This document shows, one piece after another, positions 1 through 6,248 of a stretch of DNA of 6,308 nt (position 1 is its first letter; the number at the start of each line of letters is the position of its first letter). A model generated the notes under the pieces. That model was given only the letters and a program-made list of their open reading frames with translations. It did no database searches and was not told the origin of the DNA. Both the position numbers and the translations under genes were made by a program. Location of the stretch: contig JADHQX010000082.1 in the NCBI GenBank assembly GCA_016777745.1, positions 1 to 6,308 of the forward strand, in the 5' to 3' direction. The DNA is from Candidatus Pelagibacterales bacterium (GTDB lineage Bacteria > Pseudomonadota > Alphaproteobacteria > Pelagibacterales > AG-422-B15).

Positions 1-57
1 ACCTTAATTTGGATATCTGTGTTTATATACTTAAGAGATTTACATAAAGATTATTAA
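1..57 (+). CDS. C-terminal end of an upstream gene (partial, unidentified)
   Basis: Reading frame 1 is open from the left edge to a TAA at 55-57 and gives 18 residues: a hydrophobic stretch (TLIWISVFIYL) followed by a charged tail (RDLHKDY). This looks like the last membrane helix and cytoplasmic tail of a membrane protein. The other two + frames stop at 5-7 and 43-45, and the third gives a less plausible peptide. The MFS gene starts 53 bases downstream. The fragment is too short to assign a family, and chance openness cannot be excluded over 54 bases. Confidence 0.4.
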   Translation, partial: TLIWISVFIYLRDLHKDY

Positions 58-70
58 TATTTCTTATAAC
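39..70 (+). promoter_or_regulatory. Possible sigma-70-like promoter for the MFS gene
   Basis: TTTACA at 39-44 resembles a -35 box (5 of 6) and TATAAC at 65-70 resembles a -10 box (5 of 6). The 20-base spacer is longer than the usual 16-18, and chance matches are common in such AT-rich DNA. A start near 77 would leave a leader of about 34 bases containing the ribosome binding site at 100-104, which is consistent. The call is weak. Confidence 0.2.
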
Positions 71-99
71 TAATCTTAAAATAGTGTGTATAGTTTTAT

Positions 100-104
100 A
101 AGGA
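100..104 (+). promoter_or_regulatory. Ribosome binding site of the MFS gene
   Basis: AAGGA lies 6 bases upstream of the ATG at 111. This is one of only two clear Shine-Dalgarno sequences in the window and supports that start codon. Confidence 0.7.
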
Positions 105-110
105 TACTTA

Positions 111-1436
111 ATGACTGAAAAAAATAAAGCTAACAAAAATTATAGAACTTTTGTATTGATTCTTCTGACTATTGTTTATGGTTTCAATTTTATCGATCGA
201 CAAATAGTAGGTATTCTTGCGCCTTTTATTCAGCAAGACTTAGGCTTATCAAACACTCAATTAGGATTACTTATAGGTTTAGCTTTTGCCATTCTTTATA
301 CAACCGTAGCAATTCCACTTGCTTGGTTGGCTGATAGATATAACAGAGTAAATATTTTGTCTATTGCGCTGGCGACATGGAGTGGATTCACAGCTCTTAC
401 GGGTCTTGCAACTAATTTTACACAAATAGCAATTGCTCGAATGGGTGTGGGTATTGGTGAAGCTGGTGGAAGTCCACCATCGCATTCGATAATTTCAGAT
501 TTATACCCAAAAGAAGAGAGAGCAGGAGCGTTAGGTGTCTATTCTATGGGTATTCCATTAGGAATAATGGCTGCTTATTTTGCAACTGCAATACTTATGG
601 GCAGTTCACCTGAGAATGTAGATTGGAGACGGATTTTTATTTTTCTAGGCCTTACAGGTGTAGTGCTTGCTATCATACTTAGATTAGCTCTTAGAGAACC
701 AGTCAGAGGAGCAATGGATTTCCAAGAAAATGTGGAAATTATTCAACCACCGTTCTTAGAGTCATTAAAAACCCTTTTAAAAATTCCAGCATGGTGGGCT
801 ATGTGTTTTGGTATTGCATTTGGATCTTTCGCAGCTTATGCAACTTCAGCTTTTCACACCAAGTTTTTAATTGCCCTAGATCCAACCTACAATATTCAAA
901 AATTAATAATTATTTTAGGCATTATTAATGGTGTAGCTTATGTTGGAGGTACTTATTTTGGAGCAAAGCTTGCAGATAAGTGGGGACAAAAAGATATTCG
1001 AGCTTATGGATGGTTACCCGCTATAGCTATCTCACTATGTTTACCAATAGCTATTATTAGTTATTGGGCCACTTCAATAGAAATGAATCTTCTTTGGACC
1101 ACTCTATTATTAGCATTAATTGGAGTATATTTAGGTCCTAGTTTTGCGATTGCCCAAACTTTAGCGCCAATAAAAATGCGCGCAATGTCTACAGCTTTAT
1201 ATTTCTTTATCTTAAACATGATTGCACTTGGAGGAGGACCTACATTTGCTGGGTGGCTTATGGATGTGTTTAAGGAAAATTATAACGACTTAGATTCTAT
1301 TCGATATGCAATGACAGTAACTTTTTTTGTATTCATACCATCAGCTGTAAGCTTTTTTATTGTTTCTAAAGTATTACCTAGAGATTGGGCTGCGGCAGAA
1401 AAGCGAAATCTTGAATCAACAAAATCTCAACATTAA
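111..1436 (+). CDS. MFS transporter, spinster-like family
   Basis: A 441-residue integral inner-membrane protein with the size and hydrophobic pattern of a 12-helix major facilitator. Residues 25-53 carry the signature of bacterial spinster-like MFS proteins: an N-F-x-D-R-Q segment in helix 1 (D29, R30) followed by APFIQQDLGLSNTQLGLL. The loop between helices 2 and 3 has the MFS motif A variant LADRYNR (residues 73-79). Residues 110-151 hold the conserved R-x-G-V-G-I-G-E-A-G block (R110, E117) and the downstream GALGVYSMGIPLG. A second, weaker motif A-like loop (GAKLADKWGQKD) begins the C-terminal half. Eukaryotic spinster proteins move sphingolipid or lysolipid substrates, but bacterial members have varied and mostly unknown substrates, so none is assigned. 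The ATG at 111 is supported by an AAGGA site. The gene is intact, is followed by a 69-base gap, and is probably transcribed alone or with the upstream gene. Confidence 0.93.
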   Translation: MTEKNKANKNYRTFVLILLTIVYGFNFIDRQIVGILAPFIQQDLGLSNTQLGLLIGLAFAILYTTVAIPLAWLADRYNRVNILSIALATWSGFTALTGLATNFTQIAIARMGVGIGEAGGSPPSHSIISDLYPKEERAGALGVYSMGIPLGIMAAYFATAILMGSSPENVDWRRIFIFLGLTGVVLAIILRLALREPVRGAMDFQENVEIIQPPFLESLKTLLKIPAWWAMCFGIAFGSFAAYATSAFHTKFLIALDPTYNIQKLIIILGIINGVAYVGGTYFGAKLADKWGQKDIRAYGWLPAIAISLCLPIAIISYWATSIEMNLLWTTLLLALIGVYLGPSFAIAQTLAPIKMRAMSTALYFFILNMIALGGGPTFAGWLMDVFKENYNDLDSIRYAMTVTFFVFIPSAVSFFIVSKVLPRDWAAAEKRNLESTKSQH

Positions 1437-1505
1437 AGTAAGCATTTATTAAAGCTATGAATACTAGGCATTAATTAAATAGACGCATACTGTAGAATAT
1501 CAAAA

Positions 1506-1670
1506 ATGAAAAATAAACATATTAACATGCTGGGTTGGGTACTATTTATTGTATCAGCTATTGGTTTCTGCATTGCTAGCATTGGTAGTTTTTGGTCAAT
1601 GTTTGGAAGCATATTTTTTTTAGTTGCATGTTTAGTTTTTTTAATTCCATTTTTTAAAAATGAAGAGTAA
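1506..1670 (+). CDS. Small two-helix membrane protein, 54 residues (hypothetical)
   Basis: A short reading frame starts at ATG 1506 and ends with TAA at 1668-1670. The product begins MKNKHINMLGWVLF. It has two hydrophobic segments (about residues 9-27 and 33-50) separated by a short Ser/Gly/Trp/Phe loop, and ends in the polar tail KNEE. The organisation (polar start, LGW entry to helix 1, FLVACLVFLIP in helix 2, charged tail) resembles short uncharacterised membrane proteins common in Proteobacteria. I know of no established function. It fills what would otherwise be a 248-base gap between the MFS and GNAT genes, and stops 14 bases before the latter. There is no Shine-Dalgarno; TAGAAT at 1493-1498 sits so close to the ATG that a leaderless message is conceivable. 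A second in-frame ATG at residue 8 (1527) is an alternative start but would trim the N-terminal tail. Confidence 0.68.
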   Translation: MKNKHINMLGWVLFIVSAIGFCIASIGSFWSMFGSIFFLVACLVFLIPFFKNEE

Positions 1671-1684
1671 ATAGTATTACAAAT

Positions 1685-2182
1685 ATGGTTATGAATTTAT
1701 TTAAATGGTTTGATAAGAAAAACTTTGTAGACTTTAGTTGGTTAAAAAAAGCTGAGTTTATTGAACTAGATGAAATTGATGTTGCTGAAGATCCTGTCAG
1801 ACCAGAGTTAGATTTAAATTGGAGAAAGTCTTTTGATAGAAAAATTTATGGCCTGAAGCATAATAATGATATTGAAGCAATCATATGTTTAGCTTTTACA
1901 AACGACGTACCTCACACTGTTCGAGAACTAGATTTAATGAGCAAAGTAAATAAATATGAAGAAAATGCTGATACGATTATTGCGTATACAGTATGGTCTA
2001 GAAAAAAAGGGGCAGGACAAAAAATTATGGAAGAAGCTCTACTTTTTGCTAAAACAAATGGATTTAAAAGAATAGTTACATTATCTCCCTTAACACCCAT
2101 GGCAACTCATTATCATATAAGAAATGGAGCAAAGCTTTTGGGGCATAATCCGACAACACAAAACTTTGAGTATTCATTATAA
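1685..2182 (+). CDS. GNAT-family N-acetyltransferase-like protein
   Basis: A 165-residue soluble protein whose C-terminal half matches the GNAT fold. A beta-strand (IIAYTVW, residues 98-104) is followed by the acetyl-CoA pyrophosphate loop SRKKGAGQKIM (105-115, the Q/R-x-x-G-x-G/A motif A) and its helix (EEALLFAKTNGF). Then come a strand (RIVTLSPL, 129-136) and motif B-like MATHYHIRNGAKLLG (139-153). The first 60 residues are acidic and contain a VAEDPVRPELDLNWR segment that probably carries substrate specificity. It is expected to be a cytoplasmic acyl-CoA-dependent transferase acting on an amine, but the substrate cannot be predicted. ATG 1685 has no Shine-Dalgarno; ATG 1691 (codon 3) is equally possible. 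The next gene starts 2 bases after its stop, so the two are probably co-transcribed. The motif A glycines are present, so it need not be inactive. Confidence 0.75.
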   Translation: MVMNLFKWFDKKNFVDFSWLKKAEFIELDEIDVAEDPVRPELDLNWRKSFDRKIYGLKHNNDIEAIICLAFTNDVPHTVRELDLMSKVNKYEENADTIIAYTVWSRKKGAGQKIMEEALLFAKTNGFKRIVTLSPLTPMATHYHIRNGAKLLGHNPTTQNFEYSL

Positions 2183-2184
2183 TC

Positions 2185-2808
2185 ATGGAAAACACTGCAC
2201 TTGTTGTTGGCGCTACAGGCCTTGTAGGCAATTTAATTTTGTTAGAGTTGAGTAATAGTAATGAAAATACTTTTGCGGTAACAAGAAGTTCAATTGAACA
2301 TCCCAATGTATCAGAATTAGATTTTGATTTATTTATAAAAGATGGACTTCTTCCTGTGTGTGAACATATCTATATTTGTTTAGGTACGACTATTAAAAAA
2401 GCTGGAAGCCAAGATGAGTTTAGAAAAGTAGATTTTGACTATTCTTTAGCATTTGCAAAAAAAGCTAGAAAAATGGGGGCGTCAAAAATTAGCTTAGTAT
2501 CATCAGTAGGTGCAAATCATAACTCAAAAAATTTTTATTTGAGAGTTAAAGGTGAACTTGAGGAAGCAATAAAAAAAATTGATTTTGATGAAATAAATAT
2601 TTATCGACCCAGTTTACTTATTGGCAACAGAACTGATATTAGAGTCGTAGAAAAAATAGGGCAAAATTTTTCATTTTTAATTAATTTTCTTCTACGAGGT
2701 TCGCTAAAAAAATATAGAAGTATTAGAGCTAAAAGGCTCTCTAATTTTATGGTAAATAATAATCATAAAAGTGGACTGAATTACTACTATTATGAAGATT
2801 TTAAATGA
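2185..2808 (+). CDS. NAD(P)-binding atypical SDR protein (HTATIP2/NAD(P)H-binding type)
   Basis: A 207-residue cytoplasmic Rossmann-fold protein. It opens with a beta-strand and the dinucleotide-binding loop GATGLVG (9-15). These are followed by a conserved CLGTTIKKAGS block (65-75), a strand ending in VSSVGAN (105-111), a candidate catalytic Y118-x3-K122 pair (YLRVK) and RPSLLIGNR (141-149). This order and length match the small atypical short-chain dehydrogenase group that includes HTATIP2/TIP30-like and bacterial 'NAD(P)H-binding' or 'nucleoside-diphosphate-sugar epimerase' annotations. The substrate is unknown, and the C-terminal substrate domain is short. The start at 2185 follows the GNAT stop by 2 bases. 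Its own TGA overlaps the next ATG by 4 bases (ATGA), which suggests translational coupling with the acyltransferase. The C-terminus is unusually tyrosine-rich (NYYYYEDFK). No recognisable Shine-Dalgarno is seen. Confidence 0.82.
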   Translation: MENTALVVGATGLVGNLILLELSNSNENTFAVTRSSIEHPNVSELDFDLFIKDGLLPVCEHIYICLGTTIKKAGSQDEFRKVDFDYSLAFAKKARKMGASKISLVSSVGANHNSKNFYLRVKGELEEAIKKIDFDEINIYRPSLLIGNRTDIRVVEKIGQNFSFLINFLLRGSLKKYRSIRAKRLSNFMVNNNHKSGLNYYYYEDFK

Positions 2809-3404
2809 AGCTAGCTAAGATTTCAAAACACCAAGTACCTGAACATTTGAGAGGCAAGTGGGGGGTTTCTTTTCAATGGCTAGGTAAGATTGTTTTAGGA
2901 TCTTTTGGATGGCAGATAATTGGGAGTATTCCAAACGAGGAAAGAATTTTAATTGTTGCTGCACCTCACACATCAAATTGGGATTTTATTATAGCAATAG
3001 CAGCTTTATTTGCTTTAAATGTAAACGTTAAATGGCTTGGTAAAGATTCATTATTTATAACTGGAATAGCCTGGTTTTTTAAGTGGTTGGGCGGGATACC
3101 TGTAAATAGAAAAAACCCTAGCTCATTAATTGAGTATGTGGTTCAGACTGTTGAAAAAGAGAAGGGCCTAATAATAGGAGTAGCACCCGAAGGATCTAGA
3201 AAGAAAGTTGGTCGTTGGAAAAGTGGTTTCTTGAGAATAGCTAAACAGACAGAAGCAAAAATATTATTTCTATCAATTGATGCACCAGCCAAAACATTAA
3301 AAATAGGTGAAATATTTGAACCCAGTGGAGATAATGAGAGCGATATAAGTTTTGTTATGAATTATTTTAAACAATTCAAAGGAATTAATCCTGATCAATC
3401 TTAA
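2805..3404 (+). CDS. PlsC-like lysophospholipid (1-acylglycerol-phosphate) acyltransferase family protein
   Basis: A 199-residue protein with the ordered motifs of the glycerolipid acyltransferase (LPLAT) superfamily. Motif I is HTSNWD (H55, D60, the catalytic H-x4-D). Motif II is GGIPVNR (96-102). Motif III is PEGSR (128-132, with Ser in place of the commoner Thr of EGTR), followed by WKSGF (138-142). Hydrophobic stretches around 61-72 and 84-96 suggest peripheral inner-membrane association. Family members transfer an acyl group from acyl-ACP or acyl-CoA to a lysolipid. This short version lacks an obvious N-terminal anchor helix and may be a paralogue of the main PlsC rather than PlsC itself, so the acceptor is uncertain. 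The start overlaps the preceding stop by 4 bases, and a partial GAAG site lies 7 bases upstream. The gene looks intact, with the usual length for the short subgroup. Confidence 0.85.
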   Translation: MKLAKISKHQVPEHLRGKWGVSFQWLGKIVLGSFGWQIIGSIPNEERILIVAAPHTSNWDFIIAIAALFALNVNVKWLGKDSLFITGIAWFFKWLGGIPVNRKNPSSLIEYVVQTVEKEKGLIIGVAPEGSRKKVGRWKSGFLRIAKQTEAKILFLSIDAPAKTLKIGEIFEPSGDNESDISFVMNYFKQFKGINPDQS

Positions 3405-3430
3405 GTTTCGATCTAATTAATTAATATTCT

Positions 3431-4072
3431 ATGGAATGTGTTGTCTGTAAAAACAATTCAGCTGAAGTTTTTAAAGTTATAGATAAAAAAAAATACTGGA
3501 AATGTAATACGTGTCTTGCAAAATTTTTAGATAAAACTCACTATCTAGACTCAAAGTCAGAAAAAAATCGTTATTTAGAGCACAATAATAATATTGACGA
3601 TATTTCTTATAGAAATTTTTTATCTAAGTTGTCTTTATCGTTAGAAAAAAAGCTTTCTGCTGGTGATTATGGACTTGAGTTTGGTTGTGGGCATGGTCCA
3701 GCATTAGCTGATATGTTAAGATTAAAAGGATATATAATTGATTTATATGATCCATTTTTTTATCCAAATAAAAATGTATTGGAAAAAAAATATAACTTCA
3801 TTACTTGCACTGAAACAATTGAACATTTTTTTAATCCATATAATGAATTTAAGTTATTAGATAATTTATTACTTGATAATGCATGGTTAGGAATAATGAC
3901 ATGCTTTCTTACAGAAGAAAGTCAGTTTGAAAACTGGTATTATCGAAAAGATCCTACACACGTTGTCTTCTATGCTGAGAAAACATTTAGAATTATTGCG
4001 GAGCAAAGAAATTGGACTTGTGAGATACCAACTAAAGATATAGCTTTGTTTTGTAAAAATTCAGGACATTAA
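3431..4072 (+). CDS. Class I SAM-dependent methyltransferase with N-terminal zinc-binding cysteines
   Basis: A 213-residue cytoplasmic protein. Residues 3-28 hold a zinc-ribbon-like C-x2-C-x18-C-x2-C arrangement (C3, C6, C25, C28). The Rossmann methyltransferase core follows: motif I LEFGCGHGP (82-90), an acidic strand-end DLYDP (104-108), and the post-motif TCTETIEHFFNP (125-136), typical of Methyltransf_23-type enzymes. The C-terminal part has WLGIMTCF (152-159), the strongly conserved-looking FENWYYRKDPTHVVFY (166-181) and CEIPTKDIALF (197-207). I recognise this pattern as a conserved family of about 210 residues, widespread in Gammaproteobacteria and usually annotated only as a class I methyltransferase; its substrate is not known to me. 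It starts 26 bases after the acyltransferase stop without a Shine-Dalgarno. It ends one base before the transporter ATG and so is probably co-transcribed with it. Nothing indicates truncation. Confidence 0.87.
   Translation: MECVVCKNNSAEVFKVIDKKKYWKCNTCLAKFLDKTHYLDSKSEKNRYLEHNNNIDDISYRNFLSKLSLSLEKKLSAGDYGLEFGCGHGPALADMLRLKGYIIDLYDPFFYPNKNVLEKKYNFITCTETIEHFFNPYNEFKLLDNLLLDNAWLGIMTCFLTEESQFENWYYRKDPTHVVFYAEKTFRIIAEQRNWTCEIPTKDIALFCKNSGH
4063..4066 (+). promoter_or_regulatory. Ribosome binding site of the DMT transporter gene
   Basis: AGGA lies 7 bases before the ATG at 4074, inside the last codons of the methyltransferase gene. It supports that start and suggests efficient translation from a shared message. 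Confidence 0.6.
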
Positions 4073-4073
4073 A

Positions 4074-4991
4074 ATGTTTTCTAAACAATTCTCTGCAACT
4101 ATATTTCTTATCCTAGCATCAATAATTTGGGGTACTGCGTTTGTTGCTCAGACAACAGGTATGGACTTTATAGGCCCACTTACATTTATTAATGTTCGTT
4201 TTATAATTGGAACTCTTATAATATTACCTTTAGCATTTATTGAACGTGATATATTTTTTAAGGTAGAAGAAACAAATAAGAAAAAATTATACCTTATTAT
4301 TTTTCTAACAGGATGCTCATTATTTGTTGGATCTTTTCTTCAGCAATATGCCCTTCAATATACTAAAGTTGGCAATGCAGCGTTCTTAACTATACTTTAC
4401 GTTCCCTTTGTCCCAATAATTTCAAGATTTTTCCTAGGAAAAAAAATTCATTGGTCTATTTGGGTATCTGTAAGCATTTGTTTAGTTGGTTCTTATTATT
4501 TAACTACTGGTAATTCTTTTGAAGCCCAGTCAGCTGATATCTTAGTTGCACTATGTGCTGTCTTTTTTGCATTACATTGTATTTTTATTGATGAATATTT
4601 TGAGATTATTAACGCACCTTTTTCATTAGCATTTTATCAGTTTGGAATTTGTTTTATATTAAGTTTTCCTCTTATGTTCATATTTGAAGAGCCTTCTTTT
4701 TCAGGTATATATCAAGAAATAGGGCAGCTTCTATACGTTGGCATAATGTCTACTGGTGTAGCTTATACTTTTCAAATTATTGGCCAAAGATATGTTAAAC
4801 CATCTACAGCAGTTATTACGTTATCTCTAGAGGGGGTTTTCGCAGCCTTAACAGCGTGGATTATACTAACTCAAATGCTTTCATCTATTCAGATTATTGG
4901 ATGTACACTCATTATAGTCGGAGTGCTTGTTGCACAGTTAATACCGTTAATGAATGAAGATGCGGCAAACCAAAGGTATCACGACAACTAG
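4074..4991 (+). CDS. DMT-superfamily transporter, EamA domains
   Basis: A 305-residue inner-membrane protein with about ten hydrophobic helices arranged as two EamA repeats. Repeat 1 opens with the typical ASIIWGTAFVAQ segment (15-26), contains FINVRFIIGTLIILPL (38-53) and ends with GNAAFLTILYVPFVPIISR (100-118) and the short basic loop GKKIHW. Repeat 2 shows the equivalent GVAYTFQIIGQRYVKPSTA (228-246), SLEGVFAALTAWIIL (251-265) and a final helix IIGCTLIIVGVLVAQLI. This is the standard layout of drug/metabolite exporters of the 10-TMS family, whose members export amino acids or other metabolites; the substrate cannot be told from sequence. Start support comes from AGGA 7 bases upstream. The stop codon TAG (4989-4991) lies 10 bases before the flavoprotein start chosen here. 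The gene appears complete. Confidence 0.93.
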   Translation: MFSKQFSATIFLILASIIWGTAFVAQTTGMDFIGPLTFINVRFIIGTLIILPLAFIERDIFFKVEETNKKKLYLIIFLTGCSLFVGSFLQQYALQYTKVGNAAFLTILYVPFVPIISRFFLGKKIHWSIWVSVSICLVGSYYLTTGNSFEAQSADILVALCAVFFALHCIFIDEYFEIINAPFSLAFYQFGICFILSFPLMFIFEEPSFSGIYQEIGQLLYVGIMSTGVAYTFQIIGQRYVKPSTAVITLSLEGVFAALTAWIILTQMLSSIQIIGCTLIIVGVLVAQLIPLMNEDAANQRYHDN

Positions 4992-5001
4992 TGTCTTCAA
5001 T

Positions 5002-6183
5002 ATGAACAAGCAATACGATGTAGTAATTATAGGTTCTGGTGCAGCTGGTATGATGTGTGCAATAGAGGCTGGAAAAAGAGGTAGAAAAGTCCTTTTATTA
5101 GATCATGCCAAAAAAATAGGTGAAAAAATTAGAATCTCAGGTGGTGGGCGTTGTAACTTTACTAACGTAAACACCGATCAAAGTAGATTTATATCTTCTA
5201 ATCCTAGTTATATGATTTCTGCATTAGCTAAGTATACCCATGAAGACTTTATCAAGCTAATGAAAAAACATAAAATAAAATTTCATGAAAAAAAATTAGG
5301 ACAATTATTTTGCGATGAAAGTGCACAACAAATAATAGATATGCTTCATTTAGAATGTTCATATGCAAATGTTGATTTATTAAGCGGCACTTCTATTTCT
5401 TCTGTTAAAAAAAATGAAAATAGTTTTTTAATTAATACAATTAAAGATGAATATTTGTGTGAATCATTAGTTGTCGCGACCGGTGGCTTATCTGTACCAA
5501 AGATAGGTGCTAGTAAATTTGGCTACGAAATCGCTAAACAGTTTGGTTTAAATATAATAGAAACACTTCCAGCTTTAGTGCCTTTAACTTTTAGTGAAGA
5601 TCTATTAAAAAAATGTAAAGAACTATCAGGATTATCAGTTGAGGCATCTGTTACATCTGATCAAATTCTATTTGAAGAAGGAATGTTATTTACTCATCGA
5701 GGATTAAGTGGACCTTCTATATTACAAATATCATCTTACTGGAAGCTAGGTCAGAAAATTAAAATTAATTTAGCTCCATTAAATAATATTTTTCATCATC
5801 TTCAAAATAAGAAAGAAATATCCCCAAGACAAGATGTAATATCTACTTTATCTGAAATTATTCCAAAAAGACTTGCTTCAATGATTTGTGATGAAACTAA
5901 AATTTCAGGAAGAATTGCAGATTTACCAAATAAATTACTAAATGATTTAAGTGTAAAAATAAATAATTGGAGTATAAAGCCAACTGGTTCTGAAGGTTAT
6001 CGAACAGCAGAAGTTACTTTAGGTGGTGTAGATACTAACGAGTTATCCTCTAAAACAATGATGACAAAAAATATAGATGGATTATATTTTATTGGTGAAG
6101 TTGTTGATGTTACTGGTCATTTAGGTGGTTATAATTTTCAATGGGCTTGGTCATCAGGATTTGTTGCTGGTCAATACGTATAA
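5002..6183 (+). CDS. NAD(P)/FAD-dependent flavoprotein, HI0933/YhiN family
   Basis: A 393-residue cytoplasmic flavoprotein. The FAD-binding Rossmann motif is at the very N-terminus (VVIIGSGAAG, 7-16). The family signature ISGGGRCNFTN follows (45-55, C51). Further on are ATGG (159-162), FTHRGLSGP (230-238), AEVTLGGV (336-343) and the C-terminal FAD-binding block GLYFIGEVVDVTGHLGGYNFQWAWSSG (360-386). These are diagnostic of the HI0933/YhiN/BaiN family, and the length is normal. E. coli YhiN has, to my recollection, been identified as the 23S rRNA dihydrouridine synthase (RdsA, position 2449), while clostridial BaiN has been linked to bile-acid reduction. rRNA modification is the likelier role here, by inference. 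The frame is open from ATG 4954, but that start adds 16 unconserved residues inside the transporter gene. ATG 5002 puts the FAD motif at the usual distance from the N-terminus. Neither start has a clear Shine-Dalgarno. It is probably co-transcribed with the transporter. Confidence 0.92.
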   Translation: MNKQYDVVIIGSGAAGMMCAIEAGKRGRKVLLLDHAKKIGEKIRISGGGRCNFTNVNTDQSRFISSNPSYMISALAKYTHEDFIKLMKKHKIKFHEKKLGQLFCDESAQQIIDMLHLECSYANVDLLSGTSISSVKKNENSFLINTIKDEYLCESLVVATGGLSVPKIGASKFGYEIAKQFGLNIIETLPALVPLTFSEDLLKKCKELSGLSVEASVTSDQILFEEGMLFTHRGLSGPSILQISSYWKLGQKIKINLAPLNNIFHHLQNKKEISPRQDVISTLSEIIPKRLASMICDETKISGRIADLPNKLLNDLSVKINNWSIKPTGSEGYRTAEVTLGGVDTNELSSKTMMTKNIDGLYFIGEVVDVTGHLGGYNFQWAWSSGFVAGQYV

Positions 6184-6248
6184 ATATTTTTCTATATCTT
6201 AATTCTAATTATGAATGTAGTTAGTAGTCATAAATATGGATACAGGAT

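Noticed and set aside
279..485. 68-codon open frame on the - strand inside the MFS gene
   Set aside because: It lies opposite a strongly supported conserved coding region, its product is Cys/Ser/Thr-rich without domain character, and it has no start-site support.
1437..1505. Gap after the MFS gene, examined for an intrinsic terminator
   Set aside because: No GC-rich hairpin followed by a T run was found. TTAATTAA at 1471-1478 is only a short palindrome.
1912..2306. Two overlapping - strand open frames (1912-2100 and 2076-2306)
   Set aside because: Both are antisense to the GNAT and NAD(P)-binding genes, whose + strand products carry clear family motifs. The - strand products look like shadow translations.
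3405..3430. TAATTAATTAATATT stretch before the methyltransferase, considered as a promoter or operator
   Set aside because: It is a simple AT-rich repeat. The possible -10 hexamers are too close to the ATG or lack a -35 partner, and no clear operator symmetry beyond TTAATTAA is seen.
3485..3493. Run of nine A bases early in the methyltransferase gene, with runs of eight A or T at 1614-1621, 2571-2578, 3783-3790 and 5407-5414, considered as slippage or frameshift sites
   Set aside because: All affected frames read through intact with full-length conserved motifs on both sides. Such runs are expected in lysine- and phenylalanine-rich genes of AT-rich genomes.
6184..6248. Gap after the flavoprotein gene, examined for a terminator or small RNA
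   Set aside because: It is AT-rich with no stable stem followed by a T run. Nothing supports a defined element.
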